A stretch of 64,000 nt of DNA from positions 48,031-112,030 of the forward strand of contig DATFYX010000002.1 in NCBI GenBank assembly GCA_035314825.1, read 5' to 3'. How positions within the stretch are numbered: the stretch's first letter is position 1; each line of letters starts with the position of its first letter. Origin of the DNA: Candidatus Eremiobacteraceae bacterium (GTDB lineage: Bacteria; Vulcanimicrobiota; Vulcanimicrobiia; Eremiobacterales; Eremiobacteraceae). Position numbers and translations under genes: made by a program. This document shows, in pieces, positions 31,671 through 40,523 of this stretch. Under the pieces are notes generated by a model. It ran no database searches and had not been told where the DNA came from. It saw only the letters and a list, made by a program, of their open reading frames with translations.

Positions 31671-33077
31671 CTAGAGCAGGCCTGCGGCTCGCTGCAGCTC
31701 GACCAACGCGGTGCTCTGATCGGCCAGCGCGGTCGCGTATTGCACCTGCGTCTGCGCGAAGGCGAGCAGCGAATCGGTGAGATCGAGCGCGGTTCCCACA
31801 CCGGAACGATAGCGCAGCTGCGTCACACGCAGGCTTTCGGCCGCTGAGACCTGGCCGGAGTTGGCTGCGCCGACCGCGGCTTGCGCGGCGACGTAGTTGA
31901 AATACGCCTGGCGCACCTGCAGATCCACGTTGTTACGCAGCTCCTGAAGGTTGATCTTCGCCTTGTCCACGTCGGCGTTGGCCTGCGCGACTTTGCCGTG
32001 CGTGAGGCCGCCGTCGAACAGCTTCCAGGTGGCGGCGAGCGTCTCGGAAAGCTGCGGCTGCGGCACGTTGATGAAGTTTGGCTTGCTCGAAGCCTCGGAG
32101 ATGCCGAGCGAGACGATCGGGAGGGCTCCCGAGCGCGCCTCCTGCACCGAACGTTCGGCGATGGTGACCGCGTCGATCGCGGCTGCGATCTCTGGGCGGC
32201 GCGTCTGGCCGTCATGCAGCAGGTCTGCGAGCTTGTACGCAGGCGGGTTGATCTCGAGCTTTTGCGTCGGGTTGATGCTGCTGCCCAGATCGATGTTCAA
32301 GACGTTGGCGAGCGTCGCATTGGCGAGGTCGGCCGAGTTGTGGGCGCGCACCGCTGCGACTTGCGCGTTTGCCAGCGCGACCTCTTGGCGCAGCACGTCC
32401 GCCTTGGCCGCCGTTCCTGCGGCGAACAGCTGCTGCGACGTCGTCAGGTTCTGCTGGCCGAGCACCACCGCTTCGTCGCTGATCGTCGCGTTGCGCTGCG
32501 CCAGCGCGAGCGCGAAGTAGGCGTCCGTCGTCTGCGTGATGACGTCGTCGCGCGCCGCGGCGTATTCGCTCTGCGCGCCGGAGTAGTTGGCCGCAGCCGC
32601 TCCGATCGCGGCCTGCACCGCGCCGCCGGTGTAGATCGCGTACTGCAGCGTCGCATTGACGTTGTTCGTGTTGGTGGCTGAGAACAGGCTCTTCTGCAGC
32701 ACCGGCGGGCCGCTCGGCTGCGGCACGGGGATGAAGAAAAACGCCGGATCCTGCGTGTGCACGTAGGAATAGCCGGCGGAGACCGACGGAAACGCGTTGC
32801 CGCGCGCTTGGATGAGCTGGGCCTGTGCGATCTTGACGTCTTGTGCGGCGGCTTGATAGGTCAAATTGTTGGCCAGCGCCATCGAGATCGCGTCTTGCAG
32901 GCCCAGGGGCAGGAGCGACGCGCTGGGCGACGGAGTCGGGGTCGGCGTTGGCGCCGCAGCGGCGCGCGACGGTGAAACCCCCGCGATCGCGAGCGCGATG
33001 AGCGTCGCGGCCGTCGCGCTGGCCGCCATTCTGATGATAGCGTTCACAGACCGGTGTCGTTTCGCTCTGACTGTCAT
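31671..33077 (-). CDS. TolC-family outer-membrane efflux protein
   Basis: 468 residues from the ATG at 33077. Signal peptide followed by a Thr/Pro/Ser linker, then two OEP repeats: 'LPLGLQDAISMALANNLTYQ' opens the first and 'RRPEIAAAIDAVTIAERSVQ' the second. Long helices rich in Ala/Gln ('AAKADVLRQEVALANAQVAA') and 'SLGISEASSKP' strands fit the coiled-coil tunnel and beta-barrel segments. It would be the outer-membrane exit duct for a tripartite pump; no adaptor or inner-membrane pump is adjacent. Strong evidence for a diderm envelope. An intrinsic terminator lies only about 20 bases before its start. Confidence 0.93.
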   Translation of the reverse strand: MTVRAKRHRSVNAIIRMAASATAATLIALAIAGVSPSRAAAAPTPTPTPSPSASLLPLGLQDAISMALANNLTYQAAAQDVKIAQAQLIQARGNAFPSVSAGYSYVHTQDPAFFFIPVPQPSGPPVLQKSLFSATNTNNVNATLQYAIYTGGAVQAAIGAAAANYSGAQSEYAAARDDVITQTTDAYFALALAQRNATISDEAVVLGQQNLTTSQQLFAAGTAAKADVLRQEVALANAQVAAVRAHNSADLANATLANVLNIDLGSSINPTQKLEINPPAYKLADLLHDGQTRRPEIAAAIDAVTIAERSVQEARSGALPIVSLGISEASSKPNFINVPQPQLSETLAATWKLFDGGLTHGKVAQANADVDKAKINLQELRNNVDLQVRQAYFNYVAAQAAVGAANSGQVSAAESLRVTQLRYRSGVGTALDLTDSLLAFAQTQVQYATALADQSTALVELQRAAGLL

Positions 33078-33095
33078 GATTCCTAATTTGCCCGG

Positions 33096-33133
33096 AAAAA
33101 ACGAAGGGAAGCGGTCATTGGAGGCCGCTTCCC
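33096..33133 (-). terminator. Intrinsic terminator between the STAS gene and tolC-like gene
   Basis: On the minus strand: GGGAAGCGG, 10-base loop, CCGCTTCCC (nine perfect pairs), then TTCG and six T. It stops STAS transcription directly ahead of the TolC-family ATG at 33077, leaving no room for a promoter between them. TolC expression must rely on read-through, or on a promoter upstream of or inside the STAS gene. Confidence 0.85.
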
Positions 33134-33152
33134 GCACGCGTGGAGATCCCGC

Positions 33153-33497
33153 TTAGGCTGCCGATGCACTCGCCATCGCGGGGGCTGACGCCAGCTGGAA
33201 CACACGGGACAAACCGGTGAGCTCCATGACGCGCCGGATGTGCGGCTGCGAAGCTTGGACGCGGACGTCGCCGCCGCGGTTGCGGGCGAGGCGCAGCGTG
33301 GCGATCAGCGCCGCGAGGCCGCCCGAGTTGAGCGCGCCCACCTTATCGAGGTCGATGGTGAGATTGATCCGCCCACCCTGGACGGCGCGCGCCAATTGCC
33401 GGCGCGCGAGCTTGCCGCCCGCGTCGTCGAGGTCGCCGACCAAAGCGACGCGCGCTGCGGTCTCATTGCCGAGGTCGGTTAGTTTTACTTGAAGCAT
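33153..33497 (-). CDS. STAS-domain protein (anti-sigma-factor antagonist-like)
   Basis: 114 residues, a single STAS fold like SpoIIAA/RsbV. 'RINLTIDLDKVGALNSGGLA' carries the site where RsbV-type proteins are phosphorylated (Ser58 by position), and 'ALIATLRLARNRGGDVRV', 'HIRRVMELTGLSRVFQL' are typical. Likely part of a partner-switching or general stress pathway; kinase and sigma factor are not in the window. It has its own strong promoter (33568-33596) and terminator, so it is a single-gene unit, possibly reading through to tolC. Confidence 0.88.
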   Translation of the reverse strand: MLQVKLTDLGNETAARVALVGDLDDAGGKLARRQLARAVQGGRINLTIDLDKVGALNSGGLAALIATLRLARNRGGDVRVQASQPHIRRVMELTGLSRVFQLASAPAMASASAA

Positions 33498-33567
33498 CTG
33501 GTCTAGGCCCCTGATTGAAATGGGTACGCACGGTTGTTTTGTAGGCCACCGTACTGTTTACCGGCTA

Positions 33568-33596
33568 ATCATAACCCGGCTGACAGTAAATTGCAA
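33568..33596 (-). promoter_or_regulatory. Promoter of the STAS gene
   Basis: Minus strand TTGCAA (33591-33596), 17-base spacer and TATGAT (33568-33573), about 70 bases before the ATG. TTGCAA is self-complementary; on the plus strand no good -10 follows it. Apart from this promoter and a GGAGGCCTCC dyad near 33676 I see nothing in the 263-base gap 33498-33760. Confidence 0.65.
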
Positions 33597-33760
33597 GACA
33601 GTTTCCCAAGGCATATCTGTGTCCCATATTGCGGTCCAAAACGCTGTCATACCGGTTCAGCTCTTAGACGAATAAGGGAGGCCTCCGGACGACATCCTTA
33701 TGCGCTTGCACTGCGACCTATCGCGAAGCGTTTCGTCGCGGCCGAAGTGTTTCGCGGTGC

Positions 33761-35251
33761 GTGATAAGAACAAGCGGTGCTGTGTTCGACACCCTTCGAT
33801 CGTTCGTCGACGCCCTGCGCGCCGCGGGCGAGCTGCGCGAGATCCAGGCCCAGGTCGATCCGCACCTCGAGATCACCGAGATCGCGGACCGCTGTATGAA
33901 GCGAGACGATGGCGGTCCGGCGCTGTTGTTCTCCGACGTCAAGGGATCGCGCTTTCCGCTGCTGATCAACGCCTTCGGGTCGCCGGCACGCATGGCGCGC
34001 GCGCTCGGCGTCGGCACGCTGGACGAATTGGGCGCGAAAGTCGGCAAGCTGCTCGAGCTCGTCAAGCCCGGTGGTTCGTCCGGGGCGCTCTCCAAACTCT
34101 TCGAGGCGCGCGAGCTGCTGGGTATCGCGCCCAAGACGGTGCGCTCGGGCGCTTGCCAAGAGGTCGTCGCGCAGGACGAGGAGGTAGACCTGCGCGAGCT
34201 GCCGGTGCTGACGTGCTGGCCGATGGACGGCGGTCCGTACATCACGCTGCCGCTCGTCTTCACGAAGAACGAGCAGACCGGCGAGCAGAACGTCGGGATG
34301 TATCGCATGCAGGTGTACGACGCCCGCACCACCGGCATGCACTGGCAGCGCCACAAACACGGGCGCGAACATCAAGATGCGGCCGGGCCGGGCCGGCGCA
34401 TGCCGGTCGCGGTCGCGCTCGGCGGTGACCCCGCGTTGACGTACGCGGCGAGCGCTCCGCTGCCGTCAGGCCTGGACGAGATGCTGCTCGCCGGTTTCTT
34501 GCGCGGCCGGGCGGTGCCGATGGTCGCCTGCAAGACCGTCGATCTGCGCGTGCCGGCCGATGCCGACTTCGTGCTCGAAGGCTACGTCGACAACGACGAA
34601 TTGCGCCGCGAAGGTCCCTTCGGCGACCACACCGGCGTGTATTCGCTCGCCGAGGACTATCCGGTCTTCCATGTCACCTGCATGACCCGCCGGCGCGATC
34701 CCATCTATGTGACCACGATCGTCGGCAAGCCGCCGATGGAGGATGCGTGGCTGGGCAAGGCGACGGAGCGGCTATTCTTACCGATTCTCAAACAGATGCT
34801 GCCCGAGGTCGTCGACTACAATCTGCCGGTCGAGGGCGGCTTCCAAAACCTCGTGATCGTGTCGATCCGCAAGCGCTATCCCGGCCAGGCCAAGAAGGTG
34901 ATGTACGCGCTGTGGGGGTTGGGCCACATGATGATGTTGACGCGCAACGTCATCGTCGTCGACGCCGACGTCGACGTGCAGAACGTCCGCGACGTCGCCT
35001 GGGTGACCCTCAACAACGTCGATGCCGGTCGCGATCTGGTCTTCGCGCCCGGTCCCGTGGACGCGCTCGATCACGCCGCGCCGCTGCCGTCGCTTGGCAC
35101 GAAGCTCGGCATCGACGCCACCCGCAAAGGCGCTGACGAAGGCTACATGCGGCAGTGGCCGCCCGACATCATCATGTCGGACGATGTGAAAGCGCTCGTC
35201 ACGCGACGCTGGGCCGAGTATGGCCTGTCCGCACCGGAGCCGCGCACATGA
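33761..35251 (+). CDS. UbiD-family decarboxylase (MqnL-like)
   Basis: 496 residues from a GTG at 33761; a GTG at 33782 giving 'MFDTLRSFVDALRAAGEL' is equally likely. Prenylated-FMN (de)carboxylase fold. Recognisable: 'DLRELPVLTCWPMDGGPYIT', 'TGMHWQRHKHGREHQDA' (prFMN/metal region), 'VLEGYVDNDELRREGPFGDH' with the catalytic E-x-R-E region, and 'YPVFHVTCMTRRRDPIYVTT'. It overlaps the UbiA gene by 4 bases. A UbiD-UbiA pair without other ubiquinone genes fits the futalosine pathway (MqnL with MqnP) that makes menaquinone; 4-hydroxybenzoate decarboxylation in a ubiquinone route is the alternative. The UbiX partner is not in the window. Confidence 0.92.
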   Translation: MIRTSGAVFDTLRSFVDALRAAGELREIQAQVDPHLEITEIADRCMKRDDGGPALLFSDVKGSRFPLLINAFGSPARMARALGVGTLDELGAKVGKLLELVKPGGSSGALSKLFEARELLGIAPKTVRSGACQEVVAQDEEVDLRELPVLTCWPMDGGPYITLPLVFTKNEQTGEQNVGMYRMQVYDARTTGMHWQRHKHGREHQDAAGPGRRMPVAVALGGDPALTYAASAPLPSGLDEMLLAGFLRGRAVPMVACKTVDLRVPADADFVLEGYVDNDELRREGPFGDHTGVYSLAEDYPVFHVTCMTRRRDPIYVTTIVGKPPMEDAWLGKATERLFLPILKQMLPEVVDYNLPVEGGFQNLVIVSIRKRYPGQAKKVMYALWGLGHMMMLTRNVIVVDADVDVQNVRDVAWVTLNNVDAGRDLVFAPGPVDALDHAAPLPSLGTKLGIDATRKGADEGYMRQWPPDIIMSDDVKALVTRRWAEYGLSAPEPRT

Positions 35252-36126
35252 ACAGGCTGCGCGCCTTCGTGCGCGACATCAAACCCGAACACACGCTGTT
35301 CGCGCTGCCCTTCGCGTATGCCGGCGCGCTTTTGGCGCAAGGCGGCATACCGTCACTGCGCACGCTGGCGTGGATCACGCTGGCCGTGTTGGGCGCGCGC
35401 ACCGCGGCGATGGCCGCGAATCGCCTGCTCGACGCGCGCATCGACGCGCGCAACCCGCGCACGGCCGCTCGCCCGCTGGCGACCGGCGAGCTGCGCCCGG
35501 CCACGATGATCTGGGCGACGGTCATCGGCGTCGCCCTGCTCACGCTCGCCGCATGGCAGCTCAATCCGCTGTGCCTGTCGCTCGTGCCGCTGGGCGCGCT
35601 GGCGCTGGTCGCCTATCCGCTGGTCAAGCGCTTCTCGTGGGGCGTGCATTTCTTGCTCGGCGCGGTTGACGCGCTCGCGCCGCTGGGCGCCTGGTTGGCC
35701 GTCACCGGCCGGTTCGAGTGGCAGGCCTTGATCCTGTTCTTGGCGGTGACGCTCTGGGTCGCGGGCTTCGACATCTTGTACGCGCTGATGGATTATGATT
35801 TCGACGTGCGCGAGGGCATCCGCTCGATCCCCGCTCGCTTCGGCACGCACACAGGACGCCGCTTGCCGCTCGTGCTGCACGGCATCATGCTCGTGCTGCT
35901 CGCTTGGCTGGGCTTCGCGGTGCACGCCCATCCGCTGTACTGGTTCGGGCTGGCCGCCGGAATCGTGCTGGTCGGCTACGAAGTCTTCCTCATCGACCGC
36001 CGCAGCGGCGACGTATTCGCCCTCAACGCGGCGGTTTTCAACGCCAACATGACCTTCTCGGTCATCTTCCTGGTGACGACGCTCGCATCGCTCGTGCTCG
36101 CGCAGCTGCCGCCAGGCTCCTCGTGA
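35248..36126 (+). CDS. UbiA-family prenyltransferase (MqnP-like)
   Basis: 292 residues, about eight membrane segments. Attaches a polyprenyl chain to an aromatic acid in the inner membrane. The first Asp-rich motif is 'ANRLLDARIDARNPRTAARP' and the second 'YALMDYDFDVREGIRSIPAR', both contacting diphosphate through magnesium. The pattern matches the '4-hydroxybenzoate polyprenyltransferase-like' group that includes MqnP of the futalosine route. ATG overlaps the UbiD stop. The polyprenyl donor could come from the synthase at 51006 and later C-methylation from UbiE/MenG at 52010. Confidence 0.93.
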   Translation: MNRLRAFVRDIKPEHTLFALPFAYAGALLAQGGIPSLRTLAWITLAVLGARTAAMAANRLLDARIDARNPRTAARPLATGELRPATMIWATVIGVALLTLAAWQLNPLCLSLVPLGALALVAYPLVKRFSWGVHFLLGAVDALAPLGAWLAVTGRFEWQALILFLAVTLWVAGFDILYALMDYDFDVREGIRSIPARFGTHTGRRLPLVLHGIMLVLLAWLGFAVHAHPLYWFGLAAGIVLVGYEVFLIDRRSGDVFALNAAVFNANMTFSVIFLVTTLASLVLAQLPPGSS

Positions 36127-36140
36127 TAGAAAAGGATCCG

Positions 36141-37313
36141 ATGCGCCACGTCTTCCTCAGGCGTCTCGCCGCCGCAGCTCTCGCCGCTTTCGCCGCAGGC
36201 CTCGTCAAGGGACCCGCGCTGGCGGATTTTCCGCCGTACGCCAAGGTCGTCGGCATCGCGCTCGTCGCGCCGCTCTCCGGCGACCAAAAAGCCTACGGGC
36301 TGCAGCTCTCCAACGGCATGAACCTCGCGATCGATCTATGGAACGAAAAGCGCAACTTAGCCGACTTCGGCTACGTCTTCCATTCGTTCGACGACCAGGG
36401 CGATCCGGGCGTGGCGCAGCAGCAGGCTGACTTCTCGATGGTGGACCCGCAGACGGCTGTCGTCGTGGGTCACGTCGGCGCGGAAGAGACGTTCCTCTCG
36501 CTGCCGATCTACCACGAAAAGGATATGCCGCTCATCATCCCCACGTCACCGCTCGCGCAGCTCACCCGCACGGGCGACGAAAACGTCTTCCGCCTGTGCC
36601 CGACCGACATCGTCGAAGGCCAGCAAGCCGCGCGCTATGCCGAACGCACCCTCCACGCCAAGAAAGCCGCGGTCCTATACGAGCAGACGGACTACGGCAT
36701 CGATGCCGGCGGCGGCTTCGTCGACTACGCGTCGGCCGGCAAGCAGCTCGCCGCCAAGGATTTCTCCGTCCAAGCGGATCTCAAGAACGTGAAGGCAGTC
36801 GTCGCCGACGTGGTCGCGTACGCGCCGGACGTCGTCTACCTGACCGGCAACGGCGCCGACATGGGCACTGTCCTGGCTGCCCTGCGCACCGCCGGCGTGA
36901 CGGCGCCGGTGCTGGGCACCCAAGCGCTGTACGACGACCGCGCCGTCAAGGCGGCGGGCCCTGCCGCCGAATCGCTCATCGTCAGCTCGTGCGTGCCGCC
37001 GATCCAATTCGTGCCGTCGGCCACGCTGTTCGTGCGCGAATACCAAGCGCACTATGGGCGCGTCACCTCGTTCGCGCTGATGGGCTACGTCGCGGCGCAG
37101 ATCGCGATCGGCGCCAGCCAGCAGGCGCACAGCGGCGACAAACTCGCGATCATGCGCCAATTGCAGATCGGCTCGTTCCAGACGATTCTGGGCAGCTACA
37201 GCTTCGTGCGCGGCGGCGACGTCGCCAACCCGATCCTGTACTTCTACCAGTACGGCGGCGGCGAGTTCAAGTATCTGAACTCGTCGTATCCCAACCCGCT
37301 GGTGACGCGTTAG
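36141..37313 (+). CDS. Branched-chain amino-acid-type ABC transporter substrate-binding protein (LivK-like)
   Basis: 390 residues. Signal peptide ('LRRLAAAALAAFAAGLVKGP'), then a type I periplasmic binding fold: 'VGIALVAPLSGDQKAYGLQL', 'VVVGHVGAEETFLSLPIYHE', 'PLIIPTSPLAQLTRTGDENV', 'AAVLYEQTDYGIDAGGGFVD' and 'APDVVYLTGNGADMGTVLAA'. AAAAGGA precedes the ATG by about 5 bases. No Liv permease or ATPase genes accompany it, so it may be an orphan receptor or serve a transporter elsewhere. It follows the UbiA gene by 14 bases. Ligand unknown. Confidence 0.88.
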   Translation: MRHVFLRRLAAAALAAFAAGLVKGPALADFPPYAKVVGIALVAPLSGDQKAYGLQLSNGMNLAIDLWNEKRNLADFGYVFHSFDDQGDPGVAQQQADFSMVDPQTAVVVGHVGAEETFLSLPIYHEKDMPLIIPTSPLAQLTRTGDENVFRLCPTDIVEGQQAARYAERTLHAKKAAVLYEQTDYGIDAGGGFVDYASAGKQLAAKDFSVQADLKNVKAVVADVVAYAPDVVYLTGNGADMGTVLAALRTAGVTAPVLGTQALYDDRAVKAAGPAAESLIVSSCVPPIQFVPSATLFVREYQAHYGRVTSFALMGYVAAQIAIGASQQAHSGDKLAIMRQLQIGSFQTILGSYSFVRGGDVANPILYFYQYGGGEFKYLNSSYPNPLVTR

Positions 37314-38167
37314 GACTTCTTGCCGACGACCTTGCGCAGCCCGGGTGCACTGCCCGGCGCCAGCGTGACCACTTCGAAGCGCGCCGACTCGAGCAGATCG
37401 CGGATGCCCGCTTCCGTGTAGTACTGCCGGCAGCGCGTGAATTCGCGCGTGCGTCCGTCGGTCGGCACGACGTAAGCGCGTTCGACTTGGGCCGACGTGG
37501 CCGGGTCGTAGAAGCGCTCGTCGAGCTGGAGGTGCGGCACGTCGAGGAACAGCGATGAGTCGGCCTGCACGAACTGCCAGCCGCGCGCCTCGCCGCGACG
37601 CTGCGTCTCCGGCTCGCAGTACTCGCCGACGAACAGGCCGCCAGGGACGAGCGCGCGCTCGGTGAGCTGCAAGATGACGCGCGCATCGGCCGGGCTGAAG
37701 TCGGAGACGCCCGCGCAGGTCAGGTATGCGCCGTCGAACGTCTCCTCGAACGAGATGTGCAAGACGTCGAGCTGGCGGAAGTCGATGCCCAGGCCGAGAT
37801 TGCGCGCCGTGTCGCGCGCGAGCGAGACCGCGCCCGGACCGAGGTCGATGCCGGTCATCTTATACCCGCGCAGCGCCATCGCGATGGCGTGGCGTCCGTT
37901 GCCGGCGCACAGGTCGAGCAGCCGCGCTTTGGCGGGCGGCCGCAACGCGTTGATGATCTCCTCGACTTCGTCGCCCGTCTCTTGCATGCCGTACAGCGCT
38001 TGGTAATTGGCGCGCCGCACGTAGCGCGACGAGAAATCTTCCTCCGCCCACGGATACGTCGCGGCGTCGAGCCACGGTCGCGGTTGTTCGCGCCGGTCGC
38101 CGACGGCGCGGATGAGTTCATCGAATGCGTTCGGCGGTGCGGCGATCGGCTGGGCGTCAACGGCCAT
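37310..38167 (-). CDS. SAM-dependent class I methyltransferase
   Basis: 285 residues. Rossmann methyltransferase: motif I 'LLDLCAGNGRHAIAMALRGY' (about 83-102), acidic residue 'MTGIDLGPGAV' ending beta-2, 'FRQLDVLHISFEETFDGAYL' for motif II. The N-terminal 80 residues contain 'WAEEDFSSRYVRRANYQALY'. Substrate unknown; it is the last gene of the minus-strand haem block after hemD, separated by a 132-base gap, so cotranscription is uncertain. GAGGAG is present 8 bases before the ATG. Confidence 0.88.
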   Translation of the reverse strand: MAVDAQPIAAPPNAFDELIRAVGDRREQPRPWLDAATYPWAEEDFSSRYVRRANYQALYGMQETGDEVEEIINALRPPAKARLLDLCAGNGRHAIAMALRGYKMTGIDLGPGAVSLARDTARNLGLGIDFRQLDVLHISFEETFDGAYLTCAGVSDFSPADARVILQLTERALVPGGLFVGEYCEPETQRRGEARGWQFVQADSSLFLDVPHLQLDERFYDPATSAQVERAYVVPTDGRTREFTRCRQYYTEAGIRDLLESARFEVVTLAPGSAPGLRKVVGKKS

Positions 38168-38299
38168 GAAGGAGGCTCCTCGAACTGACGAGCGTGATGT
38201 GCGTCGCGCGGAGGAATGGTATTTGCCATCGGGCGTGCGTTCGACTGCACCGCCGACACATCGGCGATGCGCACGTATGTTCGCTCTCAGTCGAGTTTG

Positions 38300-39061
38300 T
38301 CAGCGCCGGCGTGCGTGGGCTGCGCGCGCGACGGCGGCCGCAAGCCCTTGTGCCGTCGCGTCGTGCGCGATGGCGGCCACGTCGAGGCCCAGCCTGCGAG
38401 CCTCGCGCGCGGTGACGGGGCCGATGCAGACGAGCGCCGTGGCGGACAGGGCGCGGCCCGCTTTTCCGGCGAGCCCGGCCACGAGCGAGCGCGCGCCCGA
38501 ACCCGAAGTGAGCACGATGATGTCGGCGTCCGAGACGCGCCGCACGATGTCGGCGGGCGGCGCCTCGCGCGTCGAATACGCCTCGGTGACCTGCACGCGC
38601 GCGCCGGCGTCGAGCAGCCGGCGGCGAAGTGCCGGCCGGGCGTTTTGCGCAGCGAAGACCGCGACGAGCGCCCCTTTGCTGGCCCGGGCGGCGATCGCAT
38701 CGGCCAGCGCTTGCGCCTCGAAGCGTGCGGGTACGACGTCCGGCTCGCGATCCAAGGATGCGTTCACGGCGCGCGCCGTCGCCGCGCCGACGGCGGCGAT
38801 GCGGATCGCGGCCGCAAGCGGCGCGCGGCGGCGGCTCGCAAATGCGTCAACGCCATTGATGCTGGTGAAGACGATCCAGTCCGCGTCGTCGGCGTCGTCG
38901 ACCGCGGCTTGCAGTGCGCGTTCGTCAGGCGGCGGGCCGATCTCGACGAGCGGCGCGCAATCGACGATCGCGCCTTCGGCGCGCAACAGCGCGGCGAGCT
39001 CGTCGGATGCGAGCGCCGGGCGTGTGACCATGACGCGGATGCCCGCGAGCGGGCGCTCCAT
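38300..39061 (-). CDS. hemD: Uroporphyrinogen-III synthase
   Basis: 253 residues. Cyclises hydroxymethylbilane with inversion of ring D. The family is very divergent; supporting features are the two-domain pattern, 'GIRVMVTRPALASDELAALL', 'ADWIVFTSINGVDAF', 'IAAVGAATARAV', 'DIIVLTSGSGARSLV' and 'ALVCIGPVTAREARRLGLDV', and the position 9 bases after hemA and in a block with hemB, hemC and hemL. It stands alone rather than fused to cobA. Confidence 0.9.
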   Translation of the reverse strand: MERPLAGIRVMVTRPALASDELAALLRAEGAIVDCAPLVEIGPPPDERALQAAVDDADDADWIVFTSINGVDAFASRRRAPLAAAIRIAAVGAATARAVNASLDREPDVVPARFEAQALADAIAARASKGALVAVFAAQNARPALRRRLLDAGARVQVTEAYSTREAPPADIVRRVSDADIIVLTSGSGARSLVAGLAGKAGRALSATALVCIGPVTAREARRLGLDVAAIAHDATAQGLAAAVARAAHARRR

Positions 39062-39070
39062 CGAAGAGGC

Positions 39071-40399
39071 CTAGCGGTCGCTTGCCTGCGGCGCGGGCGG
39101 GCGCAGCGCGTCGGCGAGTTGCGCCTCGAGCTGCTCGCCCAGCCCGGCAAGGTCCGCGAGCCGGTCCGCAAGATCGGAGTCCGAGACCTGCTCGCCCTCC
39201 GCAGCGGTCTCGCGCAGCTTCGTCACCGGCGCATGCAGCAGCCGGTTGAGGATCGAGACGCTCATGCCGGCGATCAATTGGCGTTGCCGCTCATCGAGCT
39301 CGGGCAGGCGTGAGAACAGCCGGTCGATCTCCGCGCGCCGGATCGTCTCAGCTTTGGTGCGCAGGGTGGCGATGAGCGGCGCGGCGGCGCGCGATTGATA
39401 CCAGCGCATGTAGCCGCGCGAGCGTTCTGCCACGATCGTTTCGACGGCGGGGATCTCGGCGCGGCGCTCGTCGAGCGTGTCGTCCACAACCTGGCGCAAA
39501 TCGCCGATCTCGTATAGCGTCACGCCGGGCAGCGCGGCGACGCTGGGTTCGACGTCGCATGGCACCGCGATGTCGACGAGCAGGAGCGGCTTGTGCCGTG
39601 CGGCCATCGCCGCGCGCACCATGGGGGCGGTGATCACGTGCACGCCGCCGCCGGTCGCCGTGATCGCAAGATCCGCGTCCGACAAGAGACGGCCGAGCGC
39701 GTCGGGAGCAGCGGCGCTGGCGCCGATGGAGCGCGCCAGCCGTTCGGCGCGCGCGGGCGTGCGATTGACGATGGTGAGCGCTGCGACGCCGCGCGCGTGC
39801 AGATGCTTAGCCACGATCGTCCCCATCTTGCCGGCGCCGACGACCACGGCTCGCGCGTCCGCGATGGAACAGTGGCGCGCCGCCAGCTCGACCGCAGCGG
39901 CACCAAGCGACACGACGTCGCGTCCGATGCCCGTCTCGCTGCGCGCGCGTTTGCCGGCCTCCAGCGCGGTGCGGAACAGCTTGTGGAGATGCGCTCCCGC
40001 CGAGCCCGAGCGCTGCGCCGCCGTCAGCGCGTCCTTGACCTGGCCGACGATCTGCTCCTCGCCGACGAGCATCGAATCCAGACCGCAGGCGACGCGCAAC
40101 AACTGCTCGACCGCTTGCGCGCCCAGCAGCGTGTACAGGTACTTGTCGAAATCGTCGACCCGCATGCTGCGGTAGGTCGTCAGAAAATCTTTGATCTGCT
40201 CGACGCCGACCTCGAAGTCCGCGACGTCGGCGTAGATCTCCAAGCGATTGCAGGTGGACACGATAGCCGCTTCGCGCACCGCGCTGTAGTCGCGCAGCGC
40301 GGCGAGCGCTTGGCCGATGCGCTCGGCCGGGAACGCGTGGCGGTTGCGCACCTCATCCGGTGCGGTCTTGTGGCTTAACCCGATGACGACGATCGGCAC
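39071..40399 (-). CDS. hemA: Glutamyl-tRNA reductase
   Basis: 442 residues. First committed step of the C5 route to haem: reduces Glu-tRNA to glutamate-1-semialdehyde with NADPH. Catalytic Cys50 in 'IVSTCNRLEIYADV'; 'GLDSMLVGEEQIVGQVKDAL' (signature), 'RDVVSLGAAAVELA', the NADPH loop 'AVVVGAGKMGTIVAKHLHAR', and the C-terminal dimerisation domain. Alpha-type 'GLSHKTAPDEVRNRHAF' at the N-terminus. The start is 130 bases beyond the membrane-protein stop, so a promoter may lie in that gap. Confidence 0.97.
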   Translation of the reverse strand: MPIVVIGLSHKTAPDEVRNRHAFPAERIGQALAALRDYSAVREAAIVSTCNRLEIYADVADFEVGVEQIKDFLTTYRSMRVDDFDKYLYTLLGAQAVEQLLRVACGLDSMLVGEEQIVGQVKDALTAAQRSGSAGAHLHKLFRTALEAGKRARSETGIGRDVVSLGAAAVELAARHCSIADARAVVVGAGKMGTIVAKHLHARGVAALTIVNRTPARAERLARSIGASAAAPDALGRLLSDADLAITATGGGVHVITAPMVRAAMAARHKPLLLVDIAVPCDVEPSVAALPGVTLYEIGDLRQVVDDTLDERRAEIPAVETIVAERSRGYMRWYQSRAAAPLIATLRTKAETIRRAEIDRLFSRLPELDERQRQLIAGMSVSILNRLLHAPVTKLRETAAEGEQVSDSDLADRLADLAGLGEQLEAQLADALRPPAPQASDR

Positions 40400-40523
40400 A
40401 TGCCCTCGCTTTTCGTCCGATGAAGAGCTTCCCTGGCGCCTCGCGCAGGCCGCCGCAGACCATAGCCGACAGCGTAGCGCGAGCGTCGGAGTCCGCTATG
40501 AAGAAGCGGTGAAGACCGGCGGC

